Source of the DNA: Triglochin maritima
Taxonomy: Eukaryota; Streptophyta; Magnoliopsida; Alismatales; Juncaginaceae
DNA length: 64,000 nt
Reading direction: 5' to 3'
Assembly (NCBI GenBank): GCA_963682175.1
Contig: OY821775.1
Coordinates: forward strand, 32,610,053-32,674,052
The notes beneath the pieces were generated by a model. It saw only the letters and a program-made list of their open reading frames with translations, did no database searches and was not told the origin of the DNA. A program made the position numbers and the translations under genes. Below, in pieces: positions 25,021-36,641 of this stretch (within the stretch, counting starts at the first letter, position 1; each line of letters starts with the position of its first letter).

Positions 25021-26503
25021 TTAGGGTTCAATTTTCTAATGATTTGAAGTTATAAACAAATTTAGTTTACCATCTAGGGTTCGAACAATTCGATTTTCCA
25101 GTTTTTCGGTCTTTAAATGTTTTGTTGGAATAATTCGTTGTAATAATTCATTTTGAATGTTTTAAGTGGTTTAAAACATGCCATGTAATTATTAGAATTA
25201 TTATTTAGACATAAGTCTAACTTGCAATAATTTCGTTTTAAGTATAAACGATTATTTTGCAAGAGAATCAACAAAACCGAAAAACTGCGGTTCATCTTTC
25301 CTTTTAGGAAATTGGATGGACAGCGGTTCAAAATTGTTTTTTTGAACAAGTGGATGGATGAAAAACCTTTTTATGGATTTCAAAATGTTTTTCAAAGAAT
25401 TGTTTGGGATTCTAGATGCTTGATAAACTAGGTTGTATAGTTTATAGCAATATTGTGTGCATGGATGCTCGAGTTGTCTTTGCAGGAATTGTGAGTTTAT
25501 ATGTTCCAAATCAGCGCCTATGAATGTTTGTAATTATTATTATACAGGGGCTTATGTATGTAAAAACCATATTCTCTATTTCTATCTTTAGAATTGCATT
25601 TGCATTTGAGAGGTTTTTACATAGGACTTGCGCTAGTCGGTTTTTATCGAATGTGAGGAGCATGTTTATTTTCTGTAAAATCTACATCTCCGGTGCAAGA
25701 GGAAATCGCCGCTGTAGCGCATCGATCGAGGATCGGGGATCGAGGATCAAGGATCAAAGGGAACATATAAACTCACACGATGTGGATTGTGTGAATGTTT
25801 AATTTCTGTTTTTATCTTGCTATGCATGTGATGAATGTGTTGAATGTTAGGATGTGTAGGATTAATAATATGCATGATAACCTAAAATTCTAAATCACAT
25901 GTTAAATTGTCCAAACAAAAATTAAGAATAAATTTCCTTCTTATTTCATCCACTAGCAGCCATTGATCGAGGGATACTCTTCTCGCCCTTAGCGGGAGAT
26001 AGCTCCATCCATCTTTGGGAATAGTGGAAGATATAATAGTTGTCTATTGTTGTGCCACGATTAAATATATGAGGTGCGTTTCACCCTAGTGAACCCCAAG
26101 TATGTTTAGTTGTGAATACAATGGATAAACGTATCTCGTATAAAATGAAAATAACTTTTCTTAACATTACCTAGAGCCCTCGCTCGGTTTTGGGAAAAAG
26201 TTTTTCTTACGACGATAGGTCGCATTCCCTCATAATTAAAATGACAAGAATCACAAAAGTTTGAAGATGCTAATGTTGCTAAAATTCAAAAAGGTTATGA
26301 TTAGAAAGAGTTTTTCTTACCTTGATATTGTGATGTATTCGATAGCCCTTAGCTAGTCTATATTGCAATAAATGGGATCTTGGATTGCTGTATTTATGGG
26401 CAAAATTTTATTTACAGTATTTTCATTTATATTCGATATATATGTATGTGTTTTAAAACATAAAATTAGCTTTAAAATTCTGTATCATTTATTTTGTAGA
26501 AAA
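25021..26503 (+). other. Long untranslated leader of element A
   Basis: About 1.5 kb without a conserved ORF. The leaders of B (48720-49932) and G (56558-58134) are clearly homologous. All end with TTATTTTGTAG/AAA just before the gag ATG, which looks like a splice acceptor. A donor-like AG/GTATGA lies near the LTR end (24840-24847). Confidence 0.5.
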
Positions 26504-27400
26504 ATGTCGAACATCCAACCTATCGTACGATCCATGATAGAAATACCCTTTAGCAAATGATGGCTCAAACTTCATTAGTTGGCAACTCAAACTCAACATC
26601 GTGTTAAAGTTTGAGAAACTGTCTCACATTTTGGAAGGTCCAATCCCAAAATGGAATGAGAAATTAACCGATGAAGAGAAAGAGGCTAAAGCCAAGTGGG
26701 AAGACCAAGAGAACCAAGTTCACGGTCTTATGCTAGCGTCCATGGGTGACTCGCTTCAAGCGAAATACTTGGATTCGAAACCCAAGAAGACCATGGAGGC
26801 TTAATCTAAGATGTTCATGGATAGTGCCTGAAAGGAGCGCTATAAGACCACCATCGCACTCACAAGGTGCCATATGGCGGAGGGAACATCGATATCCATG
26901 CATTTTCTCACGATGCAAGGGTACCTTGATAAGTTGGCAAAGCTCTCTTCACCAATGCCCGAGGACATTGCTGAAGATATGATTCTTGGCTCTCTAGCCC
27001 CGTCCTTTAAGGACTTTGTGATGCACTACCACGTGCATGAAAAATGGGTGAGTCTAGAGGAGCTGCACAACGCTCTCAAAACTGCTGAAGTTGACATGGG
27101 CAAGGGTAGGGACAAACAAGTCCTTGCCATCCATGGGAGGAGCCAAAAGATTGGTAAAGGAAAGGGCAAATCTACCAAAATTGGTTCAATCAAGAGCAAG
27201 GGAGTAGGAGGTGCTCGTGCGAGTGCCTCAAGGGGGAAATCTCAGAAATCTCCAACTCCCAATACGGAGTGCTTTCATTGCGGTGAAAAAGGACACATCC
27301 GGCCAAATTGCCCCAAGTACAAGGAAGACCTTGACAACAGAGTGATTGAACGTCGGCGCCCCAAAAAGGCCAAAGGTATATTTGTTATTGAAATAAATTT
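26504..27400 (+). pseudogene. Copia gag of element A, 5' part broken
   Basis: ATG 26504 opens MSNIQPIVRSMIE, the same start as in B and G. A frameshift follows near 26550, then TAA 26802 and TGA 26831. From about 26840 the frame is open again and continues into pol without a break. It includes the zinc knuckle CFHCGEKGHIRPNC (about 27270-27312), preceded by a Lys/Gly/Ser-rich basic stretch. Gag would form the virus-like particle. The copy in B shows fewer lesions over the same region, so these are private mutations of A. Confidence 0.85.
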
Positions 27401-28775
27401 AGCCACCTCTGTCCTGGATTGGGTAATTGATACCGGATCTTGTGCTCACATAGTTTCTAATGTGCATCTACTCACGGATAGGAAGGAACTCGTAAGGAAC
27501 GAGGCAGAATTGAAGGTCGGAAATGGTGCGAGCGTTTCTGCGGTTGCACAAGGTTCTGTGGTGCTTCAATTATGTAGTGTAAATTTATGTCTAAAGAATG
27601 TTTATTATGTGCCTTCGATTAGCAAGAACATTATTTCTGTATCGTGGTTAGATATGGATAATTTTAATATAAATGTTTCAAATTCTTGTTTGTCTATATC
27701 GAAGAATGGTGTTTTCTATGCAAATGCATTTATAAGGAATGGTCTCTATTTGCTTGAATTGAATAATAAACAAATCTTTAATATCAATAACAAAAGACTT
27801 AAGACTACTCACGAGAATGATACTCTCTTGTGGCACTATCGACTTGGTCACATAAATAAAAAACGCATCAAGAAATTGCAAGAAGCTAACCTTCTTGGTC
27901 TACTTGATTTTAAATCATTGGAGACGTGCCAACCATGTTTAATGGGAAAAATGATCAAAAAGCCTTTCAAGGAGAAACGTCCAAGGGCGAGTGGCTTGTT
28001 GGATTTGATACATTCCGATGTATGTGGTCCAATGAGTACTAGTGCACGAGATGGTTTCAGGTACTTCATTACGTTCACGGTTGATTATATTCGTTATGGT
28101 TATGTTTATCTAATGAGAAACAAAATTGAATCCTTTGACAAGTTCAGAGAATTCAAGAATGAAGTAGAGAACCAACTCCACAAGAAAATCAAGTCTCTAC
28201 GAACGGATCGTGGAGGTGAGTACTTAAGTGCCGAATTTGACTCATACCTAAAGGAGTTTGATATTATACCTCAACTCACCCCTCCCGGTACACCTCAGTG
28301 GAATGGGGTATCCGAAAGGAGGAATAGGACATTGCTCGGCATGGTTCGGTCAATGATGAGTCATGCAGAATTACCTCATTACTTTTGGAGTTATGCACTA
28401 CAAACTGCGGCTTACACACTAAATAATGTTTCATCCAAATCTATGGAGAAAACTCCTTATGAGCTATGGAGTGGTAAAACACCTAAGCTCAATTTTCTCA
28501 AGATTTGGGGTTGTGAGGCTTACGTCAAGAAATTGATGTCGACCAAACTTCAACCAAAAGCGGATAAGTGCTTCTTTATAGGTTATCCTCGTGAGACAAG
28601 AGGATACTACTTTTGGCATATCACCTCCAATCGAGTGATTGTAGAGAGGGATGCCACATTTCTGGAAAAGGAATTTCTGGAAAGAGTAAAAAGTAGTGGG
28701 AGTAGGGTTGTGCTTGAGGAAACTCAAGATAATCTACAAGATCATGACGTGAATGATGACATTCAAGATCATTAA
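27401..28775 (+). pseudogene. Copia protease and integrase of element A
   Basis: Part of the longest open frame in the window (26874-28775, 633 codons). Protease: WVIDTGSCAHIVS, with the DTG active site, at about 27420-27460. The GAG-pre-integrase zinc region LWHYRLGHIN ... CQPCLMGK follows, then the integrase core with all three acidic residues: HSDVCGPM, RTDRGGEY and NGVSERRNRT. Then comes the copia signature SFLKIWGCEAYV (here NFLKIWGCEAYV). It stops at TAA 28773-28775, where element G keeps a sense codon, so this is a nonsense mutation. The wording fits a Tork/Angela-type lineage; that placement is tentative. Confidence 0.9.
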
Positions 28776-29818
28776 GGCCCAACCGAGATTCTTTTGGTTA
28801 GTGGGAGCGTGAGTGAGAGACCCTCGCAAGAAATTGTGAGAGAATCTCAAACATCCCCACCTCGTGTTCATCCAAGAGTTGAACGTGAACCCACTCCTCA
28901 AGAAATTGTGGAAGAAGTTCGAGAGACACGAGAAGAACCAAAAGAACTAAGAAGGTCAACGAGGGAAAGGAAGAAACCCGACTTGTATCTAGGACTTCAT
29001 GAAATCATGGTACTTGATACCAATGATCCCTTGACCTTCCAAGAAGCAATGGAAAGGGAAGACTCCAAACTATGGCTTAAGGCCATGGAATCTGAAATAG
29101 AATCCATGTATGATAATCAAGTGTGGAACTTGGTTGACCTTCCTCAAAGGAAAAGGCCATTCAAAATAAATGGGTTTTTAAGAGGAAGATGGACATGGAT
29201 GGGAACTTGACAACCTACAAAGCGAGGCTTGTAGCGAAGGGTTTCACTCAAGTTCAAAGAATTGACTATGATGAAACTTTTTCACCGGTTGCCATGTTCA
29301 AGTCTATTCGGATTATGGTCGCTATTGCCGCATTTCATGATTATGAGATATGGCAAATGGATGTCAAAACGGTGTTCCTTAATGGGAACTTGGAGGAGGA
29401 TGTGTACATGGTACAACCTCAAGGTTTTGAAGATCCAAGGAATAGCGAGAAGGTATGCAAGCTTCAAAGATCCATTTATGGATTGAAGCAAGCATCAAGG
29501 AGTTGGAACAAACGCTTTGACGAGGAAGTGAAGAAGCTTCACTTCATTCAAAGTAAGGAAGAACCTTGTATATACAAGAAGGTTAGTGGGAGCCATGTAG
29601 TATTCCTAATCTTATATGTCGATGACATATTGCTTATGGGCAATCATATTCCTTTGCTTGAGCAAACGAAAAGTTCATTGAAATCTGCATTTTCAATGAA
29701 AGATATGGGTGAGGCTCAATACATCTTGGGAATCAAGATATATCAAGATAGATCCCGTAGACTCATTTGCCTAAGTCAACGTACATACATTGACAAGGTC
29801 TGGAAAGGTTCAAGATGA
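28776..29818 (+). pseudogene. Copia reverse transcriptase of element A
   Basis: Frame 28794-29210 covers the linker and the first RT block (DPLTFQEAM ... WLKAMESEIESMYDNQVWNL). A frameshift near 29180 moves reading to 29189-29818, with YKARLVAKGFTQ, DYDETFSPVAMFKSIR, IWQMDVKTVFLNGNLEEDVYM, YGLKQASRSWN and the catalytic LYVDDILLMGN. It ends with another frameshift near 29800. Catalytic residues are intact, so the enzyme was lost through two frameshifts and upstream stops. Confidence 0.9.
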
Positions 29819-30609
29819 ACAACTCCAAAAAGGGCAGTGTGCCAATGAGTATGGGTGTGTAACTCAAGAAGTCTCAATGTGCACAATCAAGTAAGGACTT
29901 AGAGTACATGAAGGATGTCCCGTATGCTTCGGCAATTGGGTCGATCATGTACGCGATGACTTGCACAAGACCCGATGTCTCGTATGCTCTAAGCATGACA
30001 AGTCGTCACCAATCCAACGCAGGTCCTGAGCATTGGACTGCGGTCAAGAATATCCTAAAGTACCTTAACCGGACTAAGCATACGATTCTTTTTTATGGTG
30101 GACAAATGGAGTTGATAGCCGAGGGTTACTCGGATGCAAGTTTCATGAGTGATCCAGACGATAGAAGGTCGCAATCAGGATACGTCTTCCTTCTGAATGG
30201 TGGAGCTGTGAGTTGGCGTAGTTGGAAGCAAAGCACTACGGCCAACTCAACCACTGCTTCCGAAGTAATGGCTGTCGCTGAAGCGAGCAAGGAAGGAGTG
30301 TGGATTAAGAAGTTCCTTGAAGAGCTTGGAGTAGTTCCCTCAAGCGAGGGACCAGTAGAGCTATTTTGCGATAATAGTGCATCTATCTCGCAAATCAAGG
30401 ATCCCAAATCACACCACAAAGTGAAGTACATGGATTGTAAGTACTTCGTGACACGTGACCTCATCGACGAAGGCAAAATAAATATTTTATGGGTGGACAC
30501 CAACAACAACACAACTGATCCATTCACAAAACCCTCATCCCAAGCCAATGGTGAAATGCATTTCGAGTCCATGGGATTGAGGAACCATGTAAATTGTCTT
30601 GATGATTGA
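29819..30609 (+). pseudogene. Copia RNase H of element A
   Basis: Frame 29908-30609 reads PYASAIGSIMYAMTCTRPD, then the RNase H blocks GYSDASFMSDPDDRRSQSGY, TASEVMAVAEASKE and LFCDNSASI, and the closing KSHHKVKYMDCKYF and INILWVDTNNNTTDPFTKP. The last stop is 30607-30609, about 75 bp before the polypurine tract, the normal end of a copia polyprotein. The join to RT is frameshifted (29800-29907). Confidence 0.9.
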
Positions 30610-30682
30610 TATATAATGGGGTTTACCCTAGTTATTATTGTTTTATACATTGAGTACGTATGTGAAAGAAAACTTTAATAAC

Positions 30683-30693
30683 AAGTGGGAGAT
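30683..30693 (+). promoter_or_regulatory. Polypurine tract of element A
   Basis: AAGTGGGAGAT immediately before the TGAAGGG start of LTR3; primes plus-strand synthesis. Confidence 0.8.
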
Positions 30694-32715
30694 TGAAGGG
30701 AATATGTTCTAAAAGTTTTACTTTTAAATGTCAAATATTATGAATTGAATGAGAAATCATTTTGTTCCTTGTTTATGTTATTCGTCTTTTAGAAGTGTTA
30801 AGGAAGAGACTCTTGGTCCTTAACCGTAGAGTTCTAAAAGATATTGGTTTACATAAAACAAAAGATATTCGCAATCATGGTAATTAATATGGGACATTAC
30901 TAACCGAGTTAAGATTGTCGTGTTGGTCATAGATCATTGTAGCTCTACAAGTGAGTGACAACACGGGTACACGAAAGAGGAAAATATTACTTTTGTATAC
31001 TTAATAGACCTAATAAGTAAAACATTATAGAATTGTGTTTTCTCTGTCATTAATGTTTTACTGTGTCCTTAGTCCTTTGATATGAGACTTATATCTGATC
31101 ACTTAAGAATTGCTTAATTAGACTAGTGTCTTAAGCTATCAATGAGTGTAGTGCAAAGGCATTAGTTGGTTAAGTATGACTTTTGTTGGAGAAGATAGTT
31201 AGTCAAAAGATTATCATTGCCCCTCTTAATTGAGTGACGATATTAGTGGGCCCCTTGATAAAGCAAAGTTATAATGTGCACAATGTGATTTGAGTTAAGT
31301 CACATATTTGTAACTAGCTTAAAGAGATCAAGAAATGAATACTAATACAAAGATGACACAATACTACTTTGTGTGTATTCTTAATATCATGAGGCAAGGG
31401 ACGGACACAAGTGGTGCACTCCATCACTAGATGGATCGGATTTTGGTTCAAGTGGAATTAAGACATCTAACTAATTGGGAGCTATAATGTGTAGCTAGAT
31501 ACCACTTATAGCTTGTGGTATTAAGCTCTTAATATCACTGCCAACTTAGTTTAGATTCTCCCATAGGTCACACCACAAAACTGGGAAACAGGAAATGGGA
31601 ATTTTGAGTTCATAAGATGTGTCGGGTTTTATCTAGAAAATATGACACATGGGGTGAACAAGCAAAATCAAAATTATGTTATGATTAATAACATAATTAG
31701 AATCTAAATTAAATTCATATGTGATGTAAATATTATGGGGTGTAGTGGTTTATCGTTACATAGGATAAAATGTTACATAAGTTGTGAATTTACTACTAAT
31801 CCCGAAATGTCAAATTTTGCAGGGGTAAAACCGAAATTTGACCAAACTGCAGAACAGTGCTCAACGGTCGACCAAACAACAGTAAACAGTCGACCGGTCG
31901 CTGCACAGTCGACCGAACACGTCTCGACCGATAACAGGGAATTTTCGTCTGTTCGGAACGGTCGACCGAATCTAGGACGGTCGACCGAACATTGCGATGA
32001 AATATTTTATTGTTGCGAACGGTCAACCGAATGTCGAACGGTCGACCGAAAATTGGTTCGAACGGTCGACCGGTCTAGACGGTTTTCTGCAGAATAAATT
32101 TAAGAATTAATTAGATCATGCATGGAATTGGTCCATAACTGATTTAATTCGTGGCTGAGATTATTTGTTAGCAAATAATGGATAGTTAGATGGAAGTTTG
32201 CATGAAATCATGGGCAAGAGGTTGCACATGAATAGGTAATTTGGAGAGAACTTATAAATACAAGTTTATCTCATTACCTCATTAAATTAATTAATTATCT
32301 TCTTGCGCAAACTTCTCTCTCCATAATTCTCCACGAAATTCCATTAATTCTTGAGTTTAGTTTCAGAGATCTTCTTCTCAAGGGAACTAAAGAGGGGTTA
32401 GTAATTAGATTCTAAACCCTATTGGAGATTGAGAGGCTAGCTCTTCTCTCTCCAATCTTGTTTAGAGTTTGGTGAATACTAGGAGGCATCAGGTGCAGCG
32501 ACAAGCATCCTCAACGTCTCCGGATCTTCAAGAATTTTTAGAGAACTTCTAGGTATGAATTTGGGAGTCCCAATGTTTGTTTTAATGTGTTTTAAGCAAT
32601 CATTAAAGCAAACCGATGTATGCATGAAAAACAAATCGTAGAAAATATATGAATGATCCTTATTGTATAAAAAAAATCGAAAATAAATATGTACAATTAA
32701 ACTAGAAATCGTACA
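30694..32715 (+). mobile_element. 3' LTR (LTR3) of element A
   Basis: Full-length partner of LTR1 (2.02 kb), starting TGAAGGG and ending CGTACA, followed by the target duplication GATTACA (32716-32722). It contains the GGTCGACC array (31865-32075), TATAAATA (32253-32260), and the downstream block ending in AACTTCTAGGTATGAA. The LTR-encoded ORFs seen here are palindrome read-through, not genes. Confidence 0.9.
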
Positions 32716-33028
32716 GATTACATATATAGAGTCGGCCTGTAGTATTACCGTATCCTATGATCGACAGAGATAAGCCCATCGAGTCGTGTTGCTAGGTTGA
32801 ATAATGCATCCATGTTCGTATTCTGCGGGTATATCCGCTGAAAACCCTCAGGAGACAACACTCCTTGGCGACAAGGAGGTTTAACGGTTTGTTTCACGTG
32901 CTAAGTGCAACCGTGATTCCTACGAAAGTGAGTTAGGATTTCCCTATTTTACGAATGTTTTTTTCCTTTCTTTCATTTTTCTCTTTGTGTCTTGCTCGGG
33001 ACTAGCAAACGTTTGGTGTGGGGGTATT
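32716..33028 (+). other. 3' end of element M internal region, with polypurine tract
   Basis: M resumes after the copia insertion. It ends GGTGTGGGGGTATT (polypurine tract 33017-33028) directly before TGATTGACATC. The inverted counterpart in R is 34881-35170. Confidence 0.75.
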
Positions 33029-33205
33029 TGATTGACATCATATAATGCATATTTTTGTATCTTATATCCTTTATTGTTAGCCTAAGCAATGCTACATAAT
33101 GAGTTTTATGTTTAAATTTCAAGAATAAACAGGTTTAAGAGGAAGAGACTCAAAAAGGACTTAAAAGTAAGGAAAATGACTAAGTTGCAAGACTTATGGA
33201 CTGAG
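33029..33205 (+). mobile_element. 3' LTR of element M, truncated
   Basis: Starts TGATTGACATC and follows the 5' LTR (15125 onward) for about 175 bp ('agttgcaagacttatgga'). It is then replaced abruptly by gypsy integrase sequence in the opposite orientation. About 1.4 kb of the LTR is lost at this junction. Confidence 0.8.
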
Positions 33206-33358
33206 ATCGTGCGAACGACTGGTCCTCGGCAATCCCATAACAAAATCCGTAGTCACGAGATCCCACTTCCACTCCGGAAGCTCAATCCTCTGCATCGTGC
33301 CTGCCGGACCCTGGTGCTCAATCTTAACCTACTGGCAAACCACGCACCTCAAGACGAA
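33206..33358 (-). pseudogene. Integrase fragment of gypsy element 'F'
   Basis: On the minus strand 33358-33210 encodes FVLRCVVCQ, a stop, then VKIEHQGPAG, WKWDLVTTDFVMGLP. This is the end of the integrase zinc finger and the first catalytic Asp block (usually ..C..CQ..K.EHQ.PaG ... W.W..i.mDFv.gLP). It continues to the right of R at 40655, where minus-strand HLGSTKMYKELQWNFWW precedes it. R therefore inserted inside this domain. Confidence 0.8.
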
Positions 33359-33363
33359 GTTAG
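33359..33363. repeat. Target-site duplication GTTAG of element R, left copy
   Basis: GTTAG at 33359-33363 and again at 40650-40654, directly outside both LTRs of R. Confidence 0.85.
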
Positions 33364-34880
33364 TGATTGATTCGTTTTATATTAAACCGCAAGTGCACGA
33401 CCGCGTTGAAGCGGTGGCAAATACTGGTCGATCCACAGGGAGGTGTGTCGACTTTTGGTTTGTGCGAAGGCGAGTGGGAAAGAAAGGAGAGAAAGGCTAG
33501 TTACACTAAACTACACTAAAATGCAAAAGGAAATAGAAGATAAGCAATAAAACGAAACCCCAAAGGGGGTAGAGAAATAATGTGAATATAAAGATGTGTG
33601 TGTGTGTGTGTGCTCAATTATGCTCATCACAACATGTAGTGCATGAAATCATAAAACTAAATCCAACTTTGCCTCCACATGAAATAAGATAAGATCATAT
33701 CATTAAAACATAGAAGACAATAATTGGAATGAAGCTAAATGAACTAATGTATAAAGACTAGACCCTACTATGACTCCACATGAAATAAGATAACCCAATA
33801 TCATTAAAACATACAAGACATTAACCAAGGTAAAGGCAACAAGAGTACATACACTACAAATTGTGTTTCCAATATTAATTCCATCCATATCCTCACCTTA
33901 TCATTCCCCATTAAATAGGTCCACTAATCTAAGCATAAGCTAAGCTTCATTCAAGATCATTGCATATCAAAGATAAGAGTGAAATCCCATTAGATGGTTA
34001 TGGAAATCATATAAGGCTCAAGGGATTAAGCTAACACACACCTAATACACCACATGATCATATCACATATTTCTCCACCCCAAATGGATATGGATCTACT
34101 CACTACTCACTACTCATTACACTAACTACATTAACAAAATGAAACATTATACTGAAATGAAATTAACCTAAGAAGGCAAGAAATATTAAAGAAGCTTAAA
34201 AGGAAAGGAAAGTAAAACTAAACAAGCATGCAAAAATTAAAAGACAAGATTAAAAGAAACTAGAACAATTATTTTATTAAAATGACTCACATTGAAGGTA
34301 GCATTCTTCTCCACCTTGAGTTTTGCTTCAAGGCTTACTCCAAGTAGAGAGAATGTCACCAAGCAATGGGTAGGTTACAATAGAAGGTGAAGAGTTCTAT
34401 TTATAGCCATAGAAAAAGGTAATCCGGGACAATCCCCCAGTATGGGACTAAACAAAAACCAGAAATAGAATAAACACACTCTAATACACATGCCCACCAA
34501 AGATTAGCGGATTCAGAGCCAAACAGACTGCCAATTGGCGGTCTATCGGGTCTAGATGTCTTTGTTGGTCTTTGATGCATATACTTCGTTTATTGGAGCT
34601 CCGACCCGAATCGAATTGCCAAAATACTCCCCATGATGGTGTGAAGTTTTCTGTTTTGCTCTTTGGTCCTTCGGTCTTACGTTCAGGTCCTTCTCCCTTG
34701 TATCTTAGTCCCCAGGTCTCACAACTCAGTCATTTTTCCTTGCTCTTGGGTTCTTCTATGCTTCATCTCTTCAAACCTATTTATTTCTGAAATTCAAACA
34801 TAAAACTCATCACGTAGCATTACTTAGGTGTAAGATAATGGATATAAGATACAAATATAAGCATGAAATGATGTCAATCA
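33364..34880 (-). mobile_element. 3' LTR of element 'R'
   Basis: R lies on the minus strand, so this left LTR is its 3' one. It runs from TGATTGATTCG to ATGTCAATCA and matches 39127-40649 closely: between 33560 and 34260 I count only five or six differences from the right copy. Differences include a GT microsatellite (33597-33612) and an indel near 34550-34610. The near identity marks R as the youngest complete insertion here. Confidence 0.9.
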
Positions 34881-36641
34881 AATACCCTCACACCTAAGTT
34901 TTTGCTAGTTCCGAGCGAAACAAAGAAAGAGAAGAGCAAATGAGAAACAAGAAATCATAACTCACTTTCGTAGGAATCACGGTTGCACTTAGCACGTGCA
35001 AAAAGCCGTTAAACCTCCTTGTTGCCAAGGATGAGGAGTGTTGTCTCGTGAGGGTTTTCAGCGGATATACCTACAAAATCCGAATAAGATGCATTATTCA
35101 ATCTAGACACTCGACTCGTTGGACATATTTTGTCGATCATTGGATGCGGTAATCCTATGGGCTGACTCTATAAAGGTAATCAGTCCACACACCTAGCCTA
35201 ATGAACCATTCGTGCAAGTTAAATAAGGAATTAAGTAAAAGACATGGACAACCTCAACATCTTCATGTGATACAAAGTGTAAAGTCCATTAAGGTTCTTA
35301 TTTGCATTACCATTTTTTTCTTTTTGTTTCTTTTCTCTTTTTTTCTTCTTTGCTTTTTATTAGTTGGAGTTTCATTCTCCCAGGGTCAGGTTTCATGCAT
35401 CATTGCCCATGAGGACTTACACTATCACGTACACATTTCCCCAAATCTCCACATAGGGCAATCCCTACCATTCGTGTAACGAGAGTTCGGTCGGCGCATC
35501 CCAAGTCAGATGACTCGAAAGCACCAGGCACAAAGTCCCCTCGGACCTACTTTCCCGAGTGATAGGAGCCATGCGAGAAGAGATAAAACTTACTCACTTA
35601 TTTCTTTTCTACACATGAACCAAAACCCCTACACTTAATGTCTCACAACAAGAATTCAGGGGTCCTTGACTACAACAAACTCCCTTAAATTAACAGACAC
35701 GAATTATTGACTCACTAGGTTCAGGGTGGACTTCTTTAAATGTTTCAGCACTGAAAACCTATGATTACTCACCCCCGAGGGAAAACTGGGGTGCATCCTA
35801 ATGACTAGTTAAATCCTAAAGCCACTATACTAGATATCCTAATGCATCAAGTTCAAGACAATTTCGGGACCTTTCTTTTTACTTTGCCTCTCAACGGTTT
35901 TGCACATGCCAAACACACGCAAAACCCACAAAATATTTTCTTTCGCAAACACATGAAGATTTTGAAAGAAATTTGAAAAATTTGAAGCACTAGACAAGCA
36001 AAAGAAGACAAGTAACCTAAGGACCATGGCAAGCAGATATATCGATATTAAATGCAGCACACTACCATGACCCTAACAATGCACACAAAATAAAATAAAA
36101 TCAAAGGAAAAAGACTTGACTATGTACACAAGTAAAATAACCCCCACACCTACTTCATGCATTGTCCTCAATGAATGTAAGCAAAATAGTAGATGGGTTT
36201 ATGCATGAAAAAGAATAGATCTCACCAACGTGAAGTACAAAGGGAAGTTCATGGTCATGTTGATGGACACAAACATGAATTTCCTCAAAACCTGTGAGAT
36301 GCTAAAGAAGGAATACAAATACGTGAAAGAAATGGGGCCAAATACTCAAGGGTTGGAGCCCAAAATAATCAATGCTCGCTCATGGAGTCGTTTTTCTTTT
36401 TTTCTATTTTTTTAATATAGCTATGTACAAAAATAAGTTCTCATCTTCATTTGTCAAAGGACATCAAATGGGAACCTCAAAAGTGGGTCAATGCACTTGG
36501 AAAGGGAACATGACACCACACGTGGCCAGAATACTCAAGTGTGGGCCCCCCTCACAAAGAGCACAAGATGAAAGGAGAGGTTCATGAATTGGACGCAAAG
36601 GCGTCTCATTCCAAGGATCAAACTGAAAGAGCTTGAACCTC
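34881..36641 (-). other. 3' non-coding region of element R
   Basis: Starts with the polypurine tract of R (AATACCCTCACACC on the plus strand, 34881-34894). It is an inverted homologue of the M region 20700-21950 plus 32716-33028. A pyrimidine-rich run lies at 35310-35360 and a T-rich run at 36385-36415. No gene. Confidence 0.7.

Noticed and set aside
30126..30650. 174-codon minus-strand ORF
   Set aside because: Shadow of the well-supported plus-strand RNase H of element A.
21951..32715. Idea that element A was mobilised in trans as an already defective copy
   Set aside because: LTR1 and LTR3 differ by roughly nine bases in the first 230, so the stops and frameshifts in its genes can be explained by decay after insertion.
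33597..33612. GT microsatellite in LTR R
   Set aside because: Ordinary simple repeat; the other LTR of R has a shorter interrupted version.
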